Assembly: GCA_018881555.1 (NCBI GenBank)
Contig: JACAXG010000018.1
Coordinates: forward strand, 1,815,561 to 1,879,560
Reading direction: 5' to 3'
Source of the DNA: Amblyornis subalaris
Taxonomy: Eukaryota > Chordata > Aves > Passeriformes > Ptilonorhynchidae
Length of the DNA stretch: 64,000 nucleotides
Shown here: piece after piece, positions 13,101 to 24,710 of the stretch
Layout: each line of letters starts with the position of its first letter
Position numbering within the stretch: the stretch's first letter is position 1
Notes under the pieces: model-generated
Database searches by the model: none
What the model saw: only the letters and a program-made list of their open reading frames with translations
What the model was told of the DNA's origin: nothing
Translations under genes and position numbers: made by a program

Positions 13101-15947
13101 GCAAACCCTTATTCTGGATTTTCTTATGTGTATGTTGCTCATGTAGTAATTAAAATGGAGAAAACCCAGTTTTTATTAGATTTCTTGTAGATGCATTTAA
13201 AAGAGCAAATGTCATGTGATGCATTAGGCTATTTTTCAAAANGGGAAAAAAAGGAGGAAGTGTGGAGTTTGCTTCTGTTCCCCAGAGTTTCAAGAATTCA
13301 TGGCTGAGACAGTTAATGCAAACATTTTTTTATGAAGTTCAGTGTCGTCGTNCTGGAGGCCTTTGTCCCTCCACAGCACAGAGCCAGAATTGGACAACTT
13401 CNGGTGGGTTACTCAGATGGGAAAGCACATGTGCGTGGCTGAGCCCACNTGCTGAAGGACTTCTTGGGGGAGGGAGGGAATGGGTCAAAATGAAGAAACA
13501 GATGTTGTCTAGGCAGGAATTCCCATTCCTTGTTTAGTCACCTGGCTGTTACAGAAACCCTGTGACAACATGTTTTCAGCTGAGAGCCTTNTCCTAAAAT
13601 TAGCTGTGACAAATACATTTTGTTTCCCATGGANAGAGCTGATGTTGGTTACTGCTGTGTCACTTCAGTTGCAGTTGTGGATTTTCTTTTTTTCTTCTTC
13701 TGAAGGTACCTTTAAATGAGACAGAAGTGGTGTCTGGTTAGCAAACACAAATTAAATAGCCAGCTGAAATTTCCTTCCTTTGCCAGAGCCCTTAGAGCTC
13801 TCCTTTTGCTCTCTAAGATTTTATCCAGACAGATCATGACTTTTTTAATTCTGGTGATGTGTGACAGTTGGATCTGGCTAATATCTATGCCCTTAATGAG
13901 TTATTAAAGTAGGCAGCATCATTAAGAATTTATTTTAGGGTTTTTTCAGATATTTTAGTTATGAGTCAACAGTGGCTACTNCTGCCAAAAGGGGCTTTGC
14001 TGCTGCTGAGTCGTGGCAGGACAGGGCTTGTGGAAGTTGTGCCTGTGTGGTACCCCCACACATGCTGACACTGTGGCATGAACATCCTGTNAGCAATTAA
14101 GTTACAACATTGAAATTACTGAATGTTATGTGAGGCATAGTTTCCTTCAAATTGGTTTTATTCCTATGTGCAAGGTTATGTCCTCATGTATTTTCAGGCA
14201 TATACTAGAACACAACTAGTGAAGTCAAATAGCCAGATTGTTGTTTCTTATGCTTAGAGAAAGGAAATTTGTTTGTCAATAGGGTAGAAATGTGCTTATT
14301 GTCAGAAAAGGAAGATCCATTAAAAAATGAGCTGGCAGGTGAAAGCAGATACCTTGGAGAAGAGAAGAGGACACACCGATCCTCTCCAGGGCTTTCATCA
14401 TTTGCTGCTCAAGGACTTCCTGAAGGAGNGTTGGTTTCTATTTGTTCAGTGAACCCTGATGGATTTTCCTCCTATTAAGTTGTCAGGTCTCTCTCGAACC
14501 ACATAAAGTTTTTCTCTTTGCAGTGTTCCATGGAAATGAGTCCCACCACTTAGTTACATGTTAAGAACCACTTTGTTATGAGCCTGTTACCAGTCAGTGC
14601 ATCCTGGCTCTTGTCATTCCTGGTTTCCCTTTCCGCTTGGGTGTACTCTTACCCAAGAATCAGTCTTCACTGTAGAGTGTGAAGTTTGCACAGGAATCTA
14701 TCTTGCAAACAGCATCTTTATTTACCCTTAGCTTTTAAACTCAAATTTCCAAAGCCATTTCATGTCATATATAGAGTAAACATTCTTGAAAAGTCTTAAA
14801 CCTTCTCTCCTCCAAAACTGAAGTCTTTATTCTAAATGTCTACTTACTATTTTTTTTCTCTTGTTAATTAAGAGAGAGTACTCACTGGGCCAATTCCAGA
14901 GCACAGGCAACACTTTTGGAGGTATAACTTATATTATAATCTGTGTTCTTTGTCATAGGAACATAGGTAGTGGGATGGTGGACTAAGTTAAGAAATAAAC
15001 ACCTTTTTTTTCCCCCATTTCAGATAAGTACTTCCATTTGATATACTTGGCATTTCTCATGTTCTGTCTTCTCTGTACAGTTCCAAAGCATTTTGTACTC
15101 TGGAAATCTTNGGCTTCATGTATTATTGTCTCAGTTTACTACAGTCCAGGGCAATGTAAATAGGAAAAACAGAATGAGAGTCTTTTCTTGTCAACCTTTT
15201 TAAGTTGTGTATGCACAATTAATGTCTCCAGGCTTCCACTTCCCTTTTCAGTTGCTACCCATTCTGATAGAACTTTTAAAGCCTACGTCTTTATGTCTTT
15301 AGGCCACATTTCTACCCCAAATGCCCTCTTGTTCTGCTGTTGAATATTAAGAAAGACAGTCAGCCTTTTCTGGTTGAAGTGTTGTGTTTCTTGGATTCCT
15401 GCCTTGTGAATTTAGCAGCTATTTGTTTCAGATACTGTCTTTTTATTCCATCCTATTCTGTTACACCTGCTTCTTTTAATTAACTGTTTTCTCTGTTAAA
15501 TAGAAGTCCCCTTTCATCAAAGTAATTTTACTACCACATGTGATGCAATATTTTAATGAAAAATTTATTAGACTTCCTAAGTAATGCTGAAGATAGTGGC
15601 TGACATGAGTAATGTTTTGCTAATCTCCAAAATATAGAATTAATAGGGAAAAATCACAGAGTTGATCAGGAGTGGTTGATACTAGAAAGCTGTGTCCCTG
15701 TTGAACCAAAGCATTTAAAGCATGTGCTGAAATTGCATTGTAGCTTGAATGCTGTATTGGCCAGGGGGGTAACAATTGACTTAATTGTATGAACTCAGAT
15801 GAAATGTTGTGCTGAAGTGGGGACACTGTTAAATTGACTTTCCTCACTAAAAAGAAAAGCTCCAGTGCCTGCTTTTACATTATGTCAGTGATTGAAAAAA
15901 TGAATGAAAACACTGTTCTTGCTGTATGATTTTTGTTTTCTCTCCAG
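7196..15947. other. Non-coding sequence, no gene seen
   Basis: This stretch is AT-rich with scattered Ns. A T-run lies at 10578-10591. No exon, RNA gene or recognisable interspersed repeat was found. Short open frames on both strands have no recognisable domain. Confidence 0.55.
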
Positions 15948-15954
15948 GGATGAG

Positions 15955-16070
15955 TTTACCAGTTGGTTCGGTCNATATTATTTAACAGTGGGGAGAGGCA
16001 TCCTGATGTTTGGTTCAGAGATGATGATGAACTAGAATGTTGCAATATGACTTACAATGCAGAATGCAAG
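15955..16070 (+). other. Exon-like segment of unknown identity
   Basis: A strong polypyrimidine tract and AG (ending 15947, with a second AG at 15953-15954) precede a 38-codon open stretch ending in AAG followed by GTAGGG, a fair donor. The translated frame includes 'NSGERHPDVWFRDDDELE', which looks like real protein in composition. I do not recognise it. With the first AG the frame meets TGA at codon 2; only the second AG keeps it open. It could be an internal exon, an exon of a decayed gene, or chance. Confidence 0.3.
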
Positions 16071-16684
16071 GTAGGGTCAATAAAAATGAACATTTAATGT
16101 TTTATCTCGCCAGTAGATGTTTTATTTTATTTTTATGCTTTTTTCTTTTTAGTTTCATTTAGATAGAGAAAACCCTCTATGCTAATTTTTAGGAGTGTTA
16201 AATTTCAAATACAGCACATTGATCTTGAAACACTCAATAAAATCAATAGAACCATTTCTGGTGACAAACGCACATCTGTCATTTTTTTGCACAATGGTCA
16301 CTGACATATAATCTATTCTGTTGCCTTACCAAAAAAAAAATGAAGCCAGCAAACTAAGTAGAAATAAATGTCATCATAATAGTTTTAAAATAAACTATTT
16401 TAAATTGGTCTTAATGCAATTATTATCTTTTTAGCTGAAATACCATGTATATTTATATTTCCTTTTCGCTTGAGAATGCTGGGTTTCTTGCTGTCATTGG
16501 TTTTGGTCATTACTTGGACTTGGCCAGGACTCGGGGTTGTGCACTGTTGCTGAGTCATCCAATTTGTATCAACTATTTACTTGCCCTTATGAAGTGTGTA
16601 ATGCTTGCTTCGATTGCGTTCAAGATCCACACAGTCTTAACCTAGCACCCTTCACCATGCCTTTGAAATATGGCAGCTTTATCC
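16071..16684. other. Non-coding sequence, nothing recognised
   Basis: This is AT-rich sequence between the exon-like segment and a SINE fragment. No further exon with good splice sites is visible. Confidence 0.5.
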
Positions 16685-16790
16685 TTTACTGAGGTACAGA
16701 GAGATTAAGTCCAAGGTCATGCATAGTCTGCAGCAGAACAGGGTATCAAAGTCTGGTCTAAATCCAAGGGCGGTGCACTAAGCACTGGAT
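16685..16790 (+). mobile_element. MIR-like (CORE-SINE) fragment, + orientation
   Basis: The order 'actgaggtacagagagattaa', 'gtccaaggtca', 'gcagcagaacagggtatcaaa' and 'gtctggtctaaatccaag' follows the MIR central and 3' consensus (gaggcacagagaggttaag, ccaaggtcacacag, gcagagccgggat, cccaggtct). It is diverged, as expected of an ancient amniote SINE. My spaced reading gives phrase matches, not an alignment. Confidence 0.65.
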
Positions 16791-16891
16791 TTTTTTATGT
16801 CAGAAAGGAAGAGTTGACACATTTTTACCTAATACAAATAAATGTATTAAAAGCTGACATGTTATTTTAATGGGAGATTGATTTATGTATT

Positions 16892-17257
16892 AACTAGTCT
16901 GGAGAAAGGACGCTCAGGGGGGACCTTATCGCTGTCTACNACTACCTGAAANGAGGCTGTAGCCAGGCGGAGGGTGGCCTCTTCTCCCAGGTAACAAGTG
17001 ACAGGACAAGAGGAAATGGCCTCAAATTGTACCAGAGGAGGTTTAGATTGGATATTAGGAAAAATTTCTTCTCTGAAGGGGTTGTCGAGCACAAGGACAG
17101 GCTGCTCAGGGAACGGTGGAGTATGAAGGTATTTAAAATATGTGTAGATGTGACACTTAGGAGCATGATTTGCTGGTGGACTTGGCAGTGCTGGGTTAAT
17201 GGTTGAACTTACTGATCTTAAAGGTCTTTTCCAACCTGAATGATGCTGTGATTCTAA
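16892..17257 (+). mobile_element. CR1 LINE 3' end, + orientation
   Basis: The segment contains the standard CR1 3' phrases in order: 'ctagtctggagaaagga', 'ggggggaccttatcgctgt', 'gtgacaggacaagaggaaat', 'gtttagattggatattagg', 'aggctgctcaggga', 'gtagatgtgacacttagg', 'atcttaaaggtcttttccaa', and an ending 'gatgctgtgattct'. It is strongly 5'-truncated, as is usual for CR1. It belongs to a different subfamily from the copy at 6.1-7.2 kb, judging by its 3' end. Confidence 0.92.
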
Positions 17258-18888
17258 ATAGATTTAGTGCTTGTGAAAGGTATCAGACTGATTACCTGAG
17301 ACANGCAGGAATCCTATATTCATTAATAGACACAATAATTTACATTGATATAGCTATTGAAAGCTTGTGTGGACTTGAAAGGGATACTTTTCTACGAAGA
17401 TGAGAGTTCACAGTCTGTACTTGGATCCTTTGGTTGCCTGAATGCCTATATCGCTATTAATGGAGGAAACGTGCTATTGGATTCCTTATGAGAGTCGGAG
17501 CACTTATCTGCTGCTCCATCTTCCCCTTTCACAAATCAGAGTTTCCTCACTTTCAGCATTTCCTCTGTCTGCCCCACTATGCCTCTTCCACATTTCACTC
17601 CCTCTGGAGACCTGCAATGCTGTTCACCATTTCTCACAGCTGCTGACAACTGGCTGGACAGGAGACAGTGCTTGCTGCAGCTCACTTGGGTTTAGGTATG
17701 TGCTTGTTTTAACCAGCACATCTGTGCTGACTGAGTCAGGATCACTTGCTTCTTTTTCGTCTCATGAAAACTGAAATAACTTTCTGATTAATTATTGAAA
17801 ATGCATTCTTATTAGCAGTACATAAATTTAGTACATTTTTTTTTATTCTACTTTAGTATAGATGCAATATTAAGGGTACACAGGGTGTTCTGCTAATATT
17901 GTCTGTAGTTTAAAATTATGTACTCTTTGCAATTCTTCAACATCTGCCTATTCATAATTAATTTTAAATATGTGTCTTTGCTGCCTTTTCCATTTCTCTA
18001 AACACAGGCCCCATGAGTGTAACATCACTACTCCTAGTCATCCTGTCATTTGGATTTATGCAAAGGTTATCTGAAATAACTTANGAACTTTCAAAGGGAT
18101 GTTGTTTCCGTCTTCTTATCAAGGCCTTGGTCCTGCCTTATTAAAGACAATAGTGGTCCCATTTACTTTATTATTCATACAATAACTTCTGTAACTTGTG
18201 GTTTAAGATGTCTGTATAGACATGCACATTTAGGAATAGATCTTTAAGCTGTTTAAATTGTGTTTCATCAGACTAAGGTGGTAGTTGATGAATTATTTTT
18301 GCTCGCAGTTGCCNTATGTTCGTGTCTGGATTTTTTTGGTCAGTGTTTATACTGTGGTACTCAGGAGAATTCTTTGCAAGCAGAAATTTTAGTTTAATAT
18401 CTGAAGCCCTTGCTCAGCATCAACTAAGAGCTGATTTTTGAGCAGTCCTCTTGAAATCCACTGCTTACTGATGATTAAGTTGCACTTTGCCATGCAAAGC
18501 TGAAATTGAATCCAAATGGTCCAAATTAGCTGAATGGACTGAAGATGTAGGCAGTGAATTAAAGGAGAATTTGGATATATCTGCACAGCCCCAAGCAGAG
18601 GAGAGCTGGCACGAATATGTGCCACAATGAACACTGGGTCAAGTCGGAGGGATTCCTGTAGCTTTCTGTAGCACAGGCACAGGCAGACCAAGCTAGTAGC
18701 TTCCTGTGAAAGCCTGGAAATTTATCTTTTGTTTGAAATTAGCCTGAGAGTTGCCTGAATGCTAAAGATGTTTAATTATTTAAAGATACTTAAACAAGTC
18801 AGTTACCTAAATATGCATGTGGGGAGGAGGGGAAGAAGAATAATGACTACAGGATTTGGCCTAATATACTTAGCGTGAGTTTTTCAAT

Positions 18889-18925
18889 TTTTACATATAT
18901 ATTACTTTTACATATATATTACTTT
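18889..18925 (+). repeat. 17-bp tandem duplication
   Basis: The unit TTTTACATATATATTAC occurs twice in perfect tandem, plus three bases of a third copy. It is a small AT-rich repeat without evident function. Confidence 0.9.
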
Positions 18926-21044
18926 GTTGCCTTTCTGCAGTAATTGGTGAATGTGAATCAGAGGATAAGCTTGAAACCTCATATTAGAAAGCTTTAATAG
19001 GACAATTTCTAGTCAGCTCTGTGAATACCACAGCTGTGCTAGGGTCAGAAAGGCTTTTATGTTTTTTGTCTCCNAGAGTGACAGATCTACTTGCCCTTGA
19101 GTCCATCTAATCAAATCATGATAAAGTAGATGCCATGGAACATAGATTACCTTTAATAACCAGCTAAGGCTTNATGACCACCAAAGGTAGTTATCTATCC
19201 TATATTAAATCATATAAACGTGTGCTTTTCACATCACCNTTTTAGCTGTTTTTGTTTTCTGCCATGGCTATACCCAGATGAGGAACTGGGGAAGTTTGCT
19301 GTGAGTTCAGCAAGTGCTAATGTAANCCAAGTCTTTGCTGAAAGACGTTATTTATTCTATGAATATTTAATGTGGAGTGACCACTGACCTGCACAGTTTG
19401 ATAAAGATGGTTGAGCTGTTCCCTGAACGTCTCTAATGCTCTCATGCTTTCTTCCCTTTTTAGAAGCAATGTAAGCAAATAAACACCAAACACTCTGTTG
19501 TGGGAAANAAGTGTGAAACAAGTTAATAGTACTTGGTATTGCACATATATTTTCCTGTCTGTTTTCCTGGAATTCCTTTGGGGGCTCATCAGTGTTTCTG
19601 ACGCGGTTGGATGTTCAGGGGCTCTCCTGGCACACTGAGGTTGGTTCCCAGCGTACAGTGTGTGATGTGCCTTCTCAGGCATGCATTAGCTTCTGCTGGG
19701 ATTTGTGGTTCTTCCCCCAGCGAGCCCCTGGCAGACATCAAGTCAGTCATCCCAAGCAGTGGGATGAGACTCNGTCAGTTTGTCCTTGGTAGCATCACTC
19801 CTGCTCAGCCTTCTCTGTGCTTTGTGGGCTCTGAATGCTGAGGCAGCTTCTGAGTCTGTTATGGCAGCTCTTTAGGAGCATCATTTTCAGTTATTACTCT
19901 AAGTACACCGAGATTAGGTTTATTTCTCTGAGCTAGAGTTAACCCTGCATATTATTCAAAACAAATTCCGTGAAGTCATCATCCATGCTGCTTTGCCTAT
20001 GTATCCTTTTCCCCAGATGTCTTAATCATCTGGCATTATTTAATTCAGTCTGTGATTTAAAAATTCTCATTTNACTCTGTGTTTCTCATGTCAGTACCCT
20101 GCATCTGTCCTTGGAAATTCAGTAGCATACCTTCTTCCCCTGCAGATACTGGTTCCTTTCTCTGTCANCTGTATGTGTGGGTGATAAAAGTATGAGAAAA
20201 AATAGGGAAATGCCGTAAGCCATATAGCCATGTGACAAATGAGTTTATCTTGTCCCTTTGCCCCTGCTCCATCTGATGTCTGCTGCAAGGGTCTCTTCCA
20301 ACACCCCACATCAGTGAGCTAGGAGCTGCCAATAAAAGTTACAACAGGCAAGATAATTTCTTTCTATGTTATGTGAAATTCTCACAGATACTAATTACTC
20401 CCTTGCAGGTGCTGTGAAGGGAGTAGGATTCTCTCAAGGGCTGTTAAATACAAGCATTTTTATGTCAAGGATATTATAGTACTCTCTCCCACAGGAAAGA
20501 AAGAACTTCTTTTCAATGCCATTAACACTTAGTTCCCTAAAAGATTGAGATCATAGACTTAAAACCATACTAATGTTTAGCATGAAAGAACTAATTTAAT
20601 TTTTAAACAATTTATTGACTTTTAGTGAGCTCTTCACAGCAGGAGTCCAGATGCCAAAACCTAGTGCAGTGAAGTACTTCCCCAAAAATATACTTCAAAA
20701 CTTTCTGAAGAAGATAATACAGTCTTTAAGTGGTAAAGATTTAAGAAGACCTGCATTACTCACAAGTGGTCTGACACTTGTGTTATAGATTAAAAGAAAA
20801 CTCAGTGTTATTCTTCTTTGTATCTCATTTCATAGACCACATATTACATATATATATACTACATAGCACACAAAGTACTGCAGTCTCTGCTGCTGCAATC
20901 AAGTAAAACTCCTCTCAGGGCAAAGGATCAGTACTCATTTACTAGCTCAGTCTAGTATGGTATCAGAAAAAGTAGTGAGCAGTATTGCTAAAAAGGCTGT
21001 ATGAAACTAATTTATTTTGCCATTAATATTTCTTCTCTTTCCAG

Positions 21045-21167
21045 GCTGTCTTAGAAAACTCAGTCTCTCTGTATCCATTTCAAATCAGTGTTCAGACTGC
21101 TGGTGTTTCTGGACTGCTTTCTGAGAAGACAAGTGTCCAGTGCAGTTCGAGGAGGGAAGCCCCATGA
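21045..21167 (+). other. Exon-like segment (acceptor plus 40 open codons), unknown
   Basis: A good acceptor (tcttctctttccag, ending 21044) is followed by 40 codons without a stop, ending at TGA 21165-21167. A second frame across the same DNA stays open to 21321. No donor is needed if this is a terminal exon. I recognise neither frame. It may be a non-coding RNA exon or chance. Confidence 0.2.
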
Positions 21168-22499
21168 TTTGAAGTTCAGTCTTGCTCGGAAAAGCACCGG
21201 CCTGTCGCCAGCTCTTATAAGGCAGAGCTCTGCTCTTCATGGGAAAGTTAATGCCAGTGTTTATCCCCAGAACACCTCTGTGCTGGCCATGCTATTGTCG
21301 CTGTTGCAAAAGCATCTTTAATTTAAATATAGGCATGTTCTAATAAGGAGACACTTTTATGCTGAACAACCCATAAAGGGTCAGTAGTACATTCATTTAT
21401 TGGTTATTCAGCAGAAATGCACAAAGTAGTTCAGTGCCTTTTTTTTTTTAATTGAAGCATCTGTTTGTGATTCCTGAGTAGATATCATGTATCTGAGTAG
21501 AGCAGAGTTTCAATGCCTCATTAAAGCCAAATTCCAAGCAACAGCAGATGGGGTTGGAGCTGGGATTAATTGTTAAGAAAAGTGAGAGCCAAGGGTGTTT
21601 TGTTTCAGTTTTAAGAATCAAACCTCCTGCCCTACTTAACACTGAGATATTTGGATTTGATACAGATTGATAAGGAGATTACGGTAGCTGGGAGATNAAG
21701 AGAAACCTCAGATCACCTGATTAGGACCTGATTTCATTCATTGTAACATGAAAAAATGTTAGGAAGGACACAGTGAAAGAGTACTCAGCTATGGCAAAGT
21801 TTGCTTTGAGGATTTAATAAAACTAGTGTATAAGGACTTCTGGGTTAGAAATACAGGGAGTTCAAAGTTTGGAGGATCTTCTGAAGCTTGGTTAAGAAAG
21901 TTACAATTTCTCTTTCTGAAGAAAGTAAGGGGCAGACATTATGAGTTGGTGAAGAGTGAAGAAAAATGCTGGCCTGGTAGACAGTGTCTCTGATAAAGAG
22001 ATTTTAGCTGGGTCTTTCTATTGGGTCTTTTAGTTGGGTAATCCAAATGTCTTTCAAAGTCAGGTTCCTGCACTGCATGAAGGAAAAGAGTTTCTCCCCA
22101 AGAATGCCTGTTCTGCAAGGCTCTCTGGCATTTGAGTTTGGGTTTGGCTGGGAGAGCTGTTATACAGTGCTGGCTACCCAGAGATTTCCCCCTGACATGA
22201 GCAGTTCTGTGTCATACACATCCTTGAACGCAAATGGAAATAATAAATTTCTGCTGTTACGTGCCCCTGCATGCACAGGCTGACCTCAGTAAGTAATGAT
22301 AGTTGTTTAAATGCTTTTACTGGTTCAGTTTTGGAAATGCTTTGTGGTGCTTTTGACAAGCCACCAAGCCAGCTCTTCAGCAAGGAGCTGTGGCAGGTCC
22401 CTCATCTTAAAATAGTATATATGATATTGTAACATAGGTACTTAGGTCTAAAGGTGACTTTTTTACCCAGATCAGAGTGACAAATGTTCATGTGTGAAC

Positions 22500-22721
22500 A
22501 TGCTTGGTAATGTTCCCTTTTTGCTGTTGTTGTGTCTCCAGGGAGGAGATCCTCCAATTTATTACTCTGGGACATGCCTCCCACATGAAGTGTCCCTGCA
22601 CAGTACATGTCCAAGGGAGGGCACAGGCTGTGCTGTCCATTACCACAAAAATGCAGGCACTCAGCCTGTTGGATTACAAACACAACACAAATTTACTCAT
22701 TTGAAACAGAATTTTGTTTGA
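22500..22721 (+). other. Small ORF with hydrophobic leader, unknown
   Basis: The ORF starts at ATG 22500 and encodes 73 residues. It begins MLGNVPFLLLLCLQGG, which resembles a signal-peptide core, and is followed by a Cys-, His- and Pro-containing segment. A splice-acceptor-like tgtctccag at 22533-22541 falls inside it, so the leader could equally be a pyrimidine tract before an exon starting at 22542. There is no homology that I recognise and no basic residue in the leader. Treat as doubtful. Confidence 0.15.
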
Positions 22722-24587
22722 TTTTGGATTTCTTTTTTTTTTGTTTTTTTACCTTTGAAATCAAAATTGGAAAACTCTTGATTTTACACAATTTCTGGCA
22801 GCATTAGTCTTGATGACAGATATGAAAAAGTAAAAGGAAATAATCTTGATCCAGACTAATACGAGAGGGGTGTCTTCCTTGCTTGTGCTGTATGCTAGTC
22901 AAGGCAAAATAATTTTACTCAGCTAAATGACAAAGCAGTGATTCTTGTGTGTTTATTGCCATACAGTAGATTCTGCATGTTTGCTGGTTTATTTTTAATT
23001 AGTGCTTGTAAAGCTTAAATTGAAANTTTTCACACAAATCTTTAGTCTCTGAATATATTTGATAGCTTATTCAACAGATGCAGATTTAATATTTTTAAAA
23101 GATCTTTAATATAGTTTAAGACCCTTTCTTTTTTAATAGAGGTATAATTTGATCTATGTCAGGTAAAATGGAAAACTGCCTTGGCANATACCATACTGTA
23201 GTGAATANAAGAGAAAGCTTCTATTGAAAGCTGCTTTCTATTGATGAAGAAAACTAGTTGTCTTGGGTAAAATAAAAAATTCTGTGAATGCTGATGGACA
23301 CTACTTTTTTATTTTTTTATAAGAAGTGTTTGACTCATATTGTTATCCCTAAATTGCACTCAGATTGCATGTATTGGCCTAAGTGTTTAGTTTGCACTTT
23401 TGAAATTAATCCCTTGCTCATTCCCTCTGCTGCAGAATAGATAAAANAGTGCAGTAGGCAAAATTAATTTCTTCTAAGAGAATCTGTACTGAAAAATGCT
23501 TTCCAGCAGCTGATGGCTTTCAGTTCATCAGANCATCAGACTAAAGCTATTCCAAAATCAAGACCCAAAACTTGCACAGTATGTCTACTGAGTCCTTAAC
23601 ACCGGCTTTCTGTTCTCTCTGCTCCTATTGCACTTCATTAATTGCTAAGTTAGACAAAGCACAAAATATTAATGCTAATTTTACATTTTAACTGTGGTTT
23701 AGCTGTTTTTTAGGTCAGTAAAGGTAACTTCAAAAACCTCAGTAGGTCAGGGTGTATGACAACAAACTTGTTTTTACAATTACCTAAAGAAAAATGTTTC
23801 CCTTCTCCCAAATATTTTTTCACAAACTAGGAAATGCCTTTAAAAGCAGACATTTGCTAAGAAAACAAAACAAAACAGAATTTCATAATCAGATACTTTT
23901 TAGACGGTTGCAAACATATGGTTTTTGTTGCCATAATCATACAGTCTTGAAAAAGATGGTGTAACTTGGGGCAAAAAAGTTATTTGCTGCTAGCAATACA
24001 TTAAATACNTACTTGCGTGCCTTTAGCAGTACAAAATAGCTCTTGTTAAAGTCAATAGTGAAATGCAGTTCAGTTAGGCAGGATCAAAGCTTAAAGGAAT
24101 ACACAATTTCCTTCTTACTTGTGATGCTCTTCATAAAACATTCAATTTTCACCCTTTATACATAAGTAGAGGCTCCTGAGAGAGAGCTTTGTTCCTGCAC
24201 CAGGAGCACACTACGCTGTCTCTGGTTGCAAACCACTTTAATCTGGAGGTGACAAACAGGAGAGATTAATGGCTTCAATTTGGACACACAGAGCCAAGTG
24301 CCACATGGATTATTTAACAAAGGCAGAACATGATTGACTGGGATTTAGGAAAGAAAATATTGACTTGGTTCATGAGTATAAAGTACACATTATTATATAG
24401 CTTCAGNTATTTTTAATATCACCATAGAGATGGGAATGCTCGGAACACTGCAGTGCCACATCAGCAAAACTGCTTAAGTGTGTGTTCAGGGAAATTTCAT
24501 GAACTTCAATAGCAAAAGACAGTTCACTAAAGATATAGATAAACTGAGGGGTTAGGCAGATGTTTAAACATTGGAGTAGTTGTTCCA

Positions 24588-24710
24588 TCATTGTTTTTAC
24601 AAGGAGACAGTAGACACAGAGAGGCTGAGTGACTTCTCCAACATTTTCCAAGAAGTCTGGGGACAAGAAAGAAGCCAAATCAAAATTTCTTGTCCTTTAG
24701 ACCCCAGATT
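24588..24710 (+). mobile_element. Probable MIR-like SINE fragment, + orientation
   Basis: The phrases 'ttttacaaggagacagtaga', 'cacagagaggctgagtgactt' and 'aagaagtctggggacaagaaa' follow the MIR pattern (ttttacagatgagg, cacagagaggttaagtgactt, gtctgtggcagagc). Divergence is high. It could alternatively be part of another ancient amniote SINE sharing that core. Confidence 0.5.

Larger units (their letters stand above)
17258..24587. other. Non-coding sequence, no confident gene
   Basis: This is AT-rich sequence with scattered Ns. It holds a 17-bp tandem duplication at 18889-18925 and two exon-like segments (from 21045 and from 22542) listed separately. A 110-codon open frame at 17442-17774 (+) shows no recognisable domain. 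No RNA gene or interspersed repeat was recognised. Confidence 0.55.

Noticed and set aside
17442..17774. 110-codon + strand open frame
   Set aside because: Ser/Leu-rich translation of pyrimidine-rich DNA, no domain recognised.
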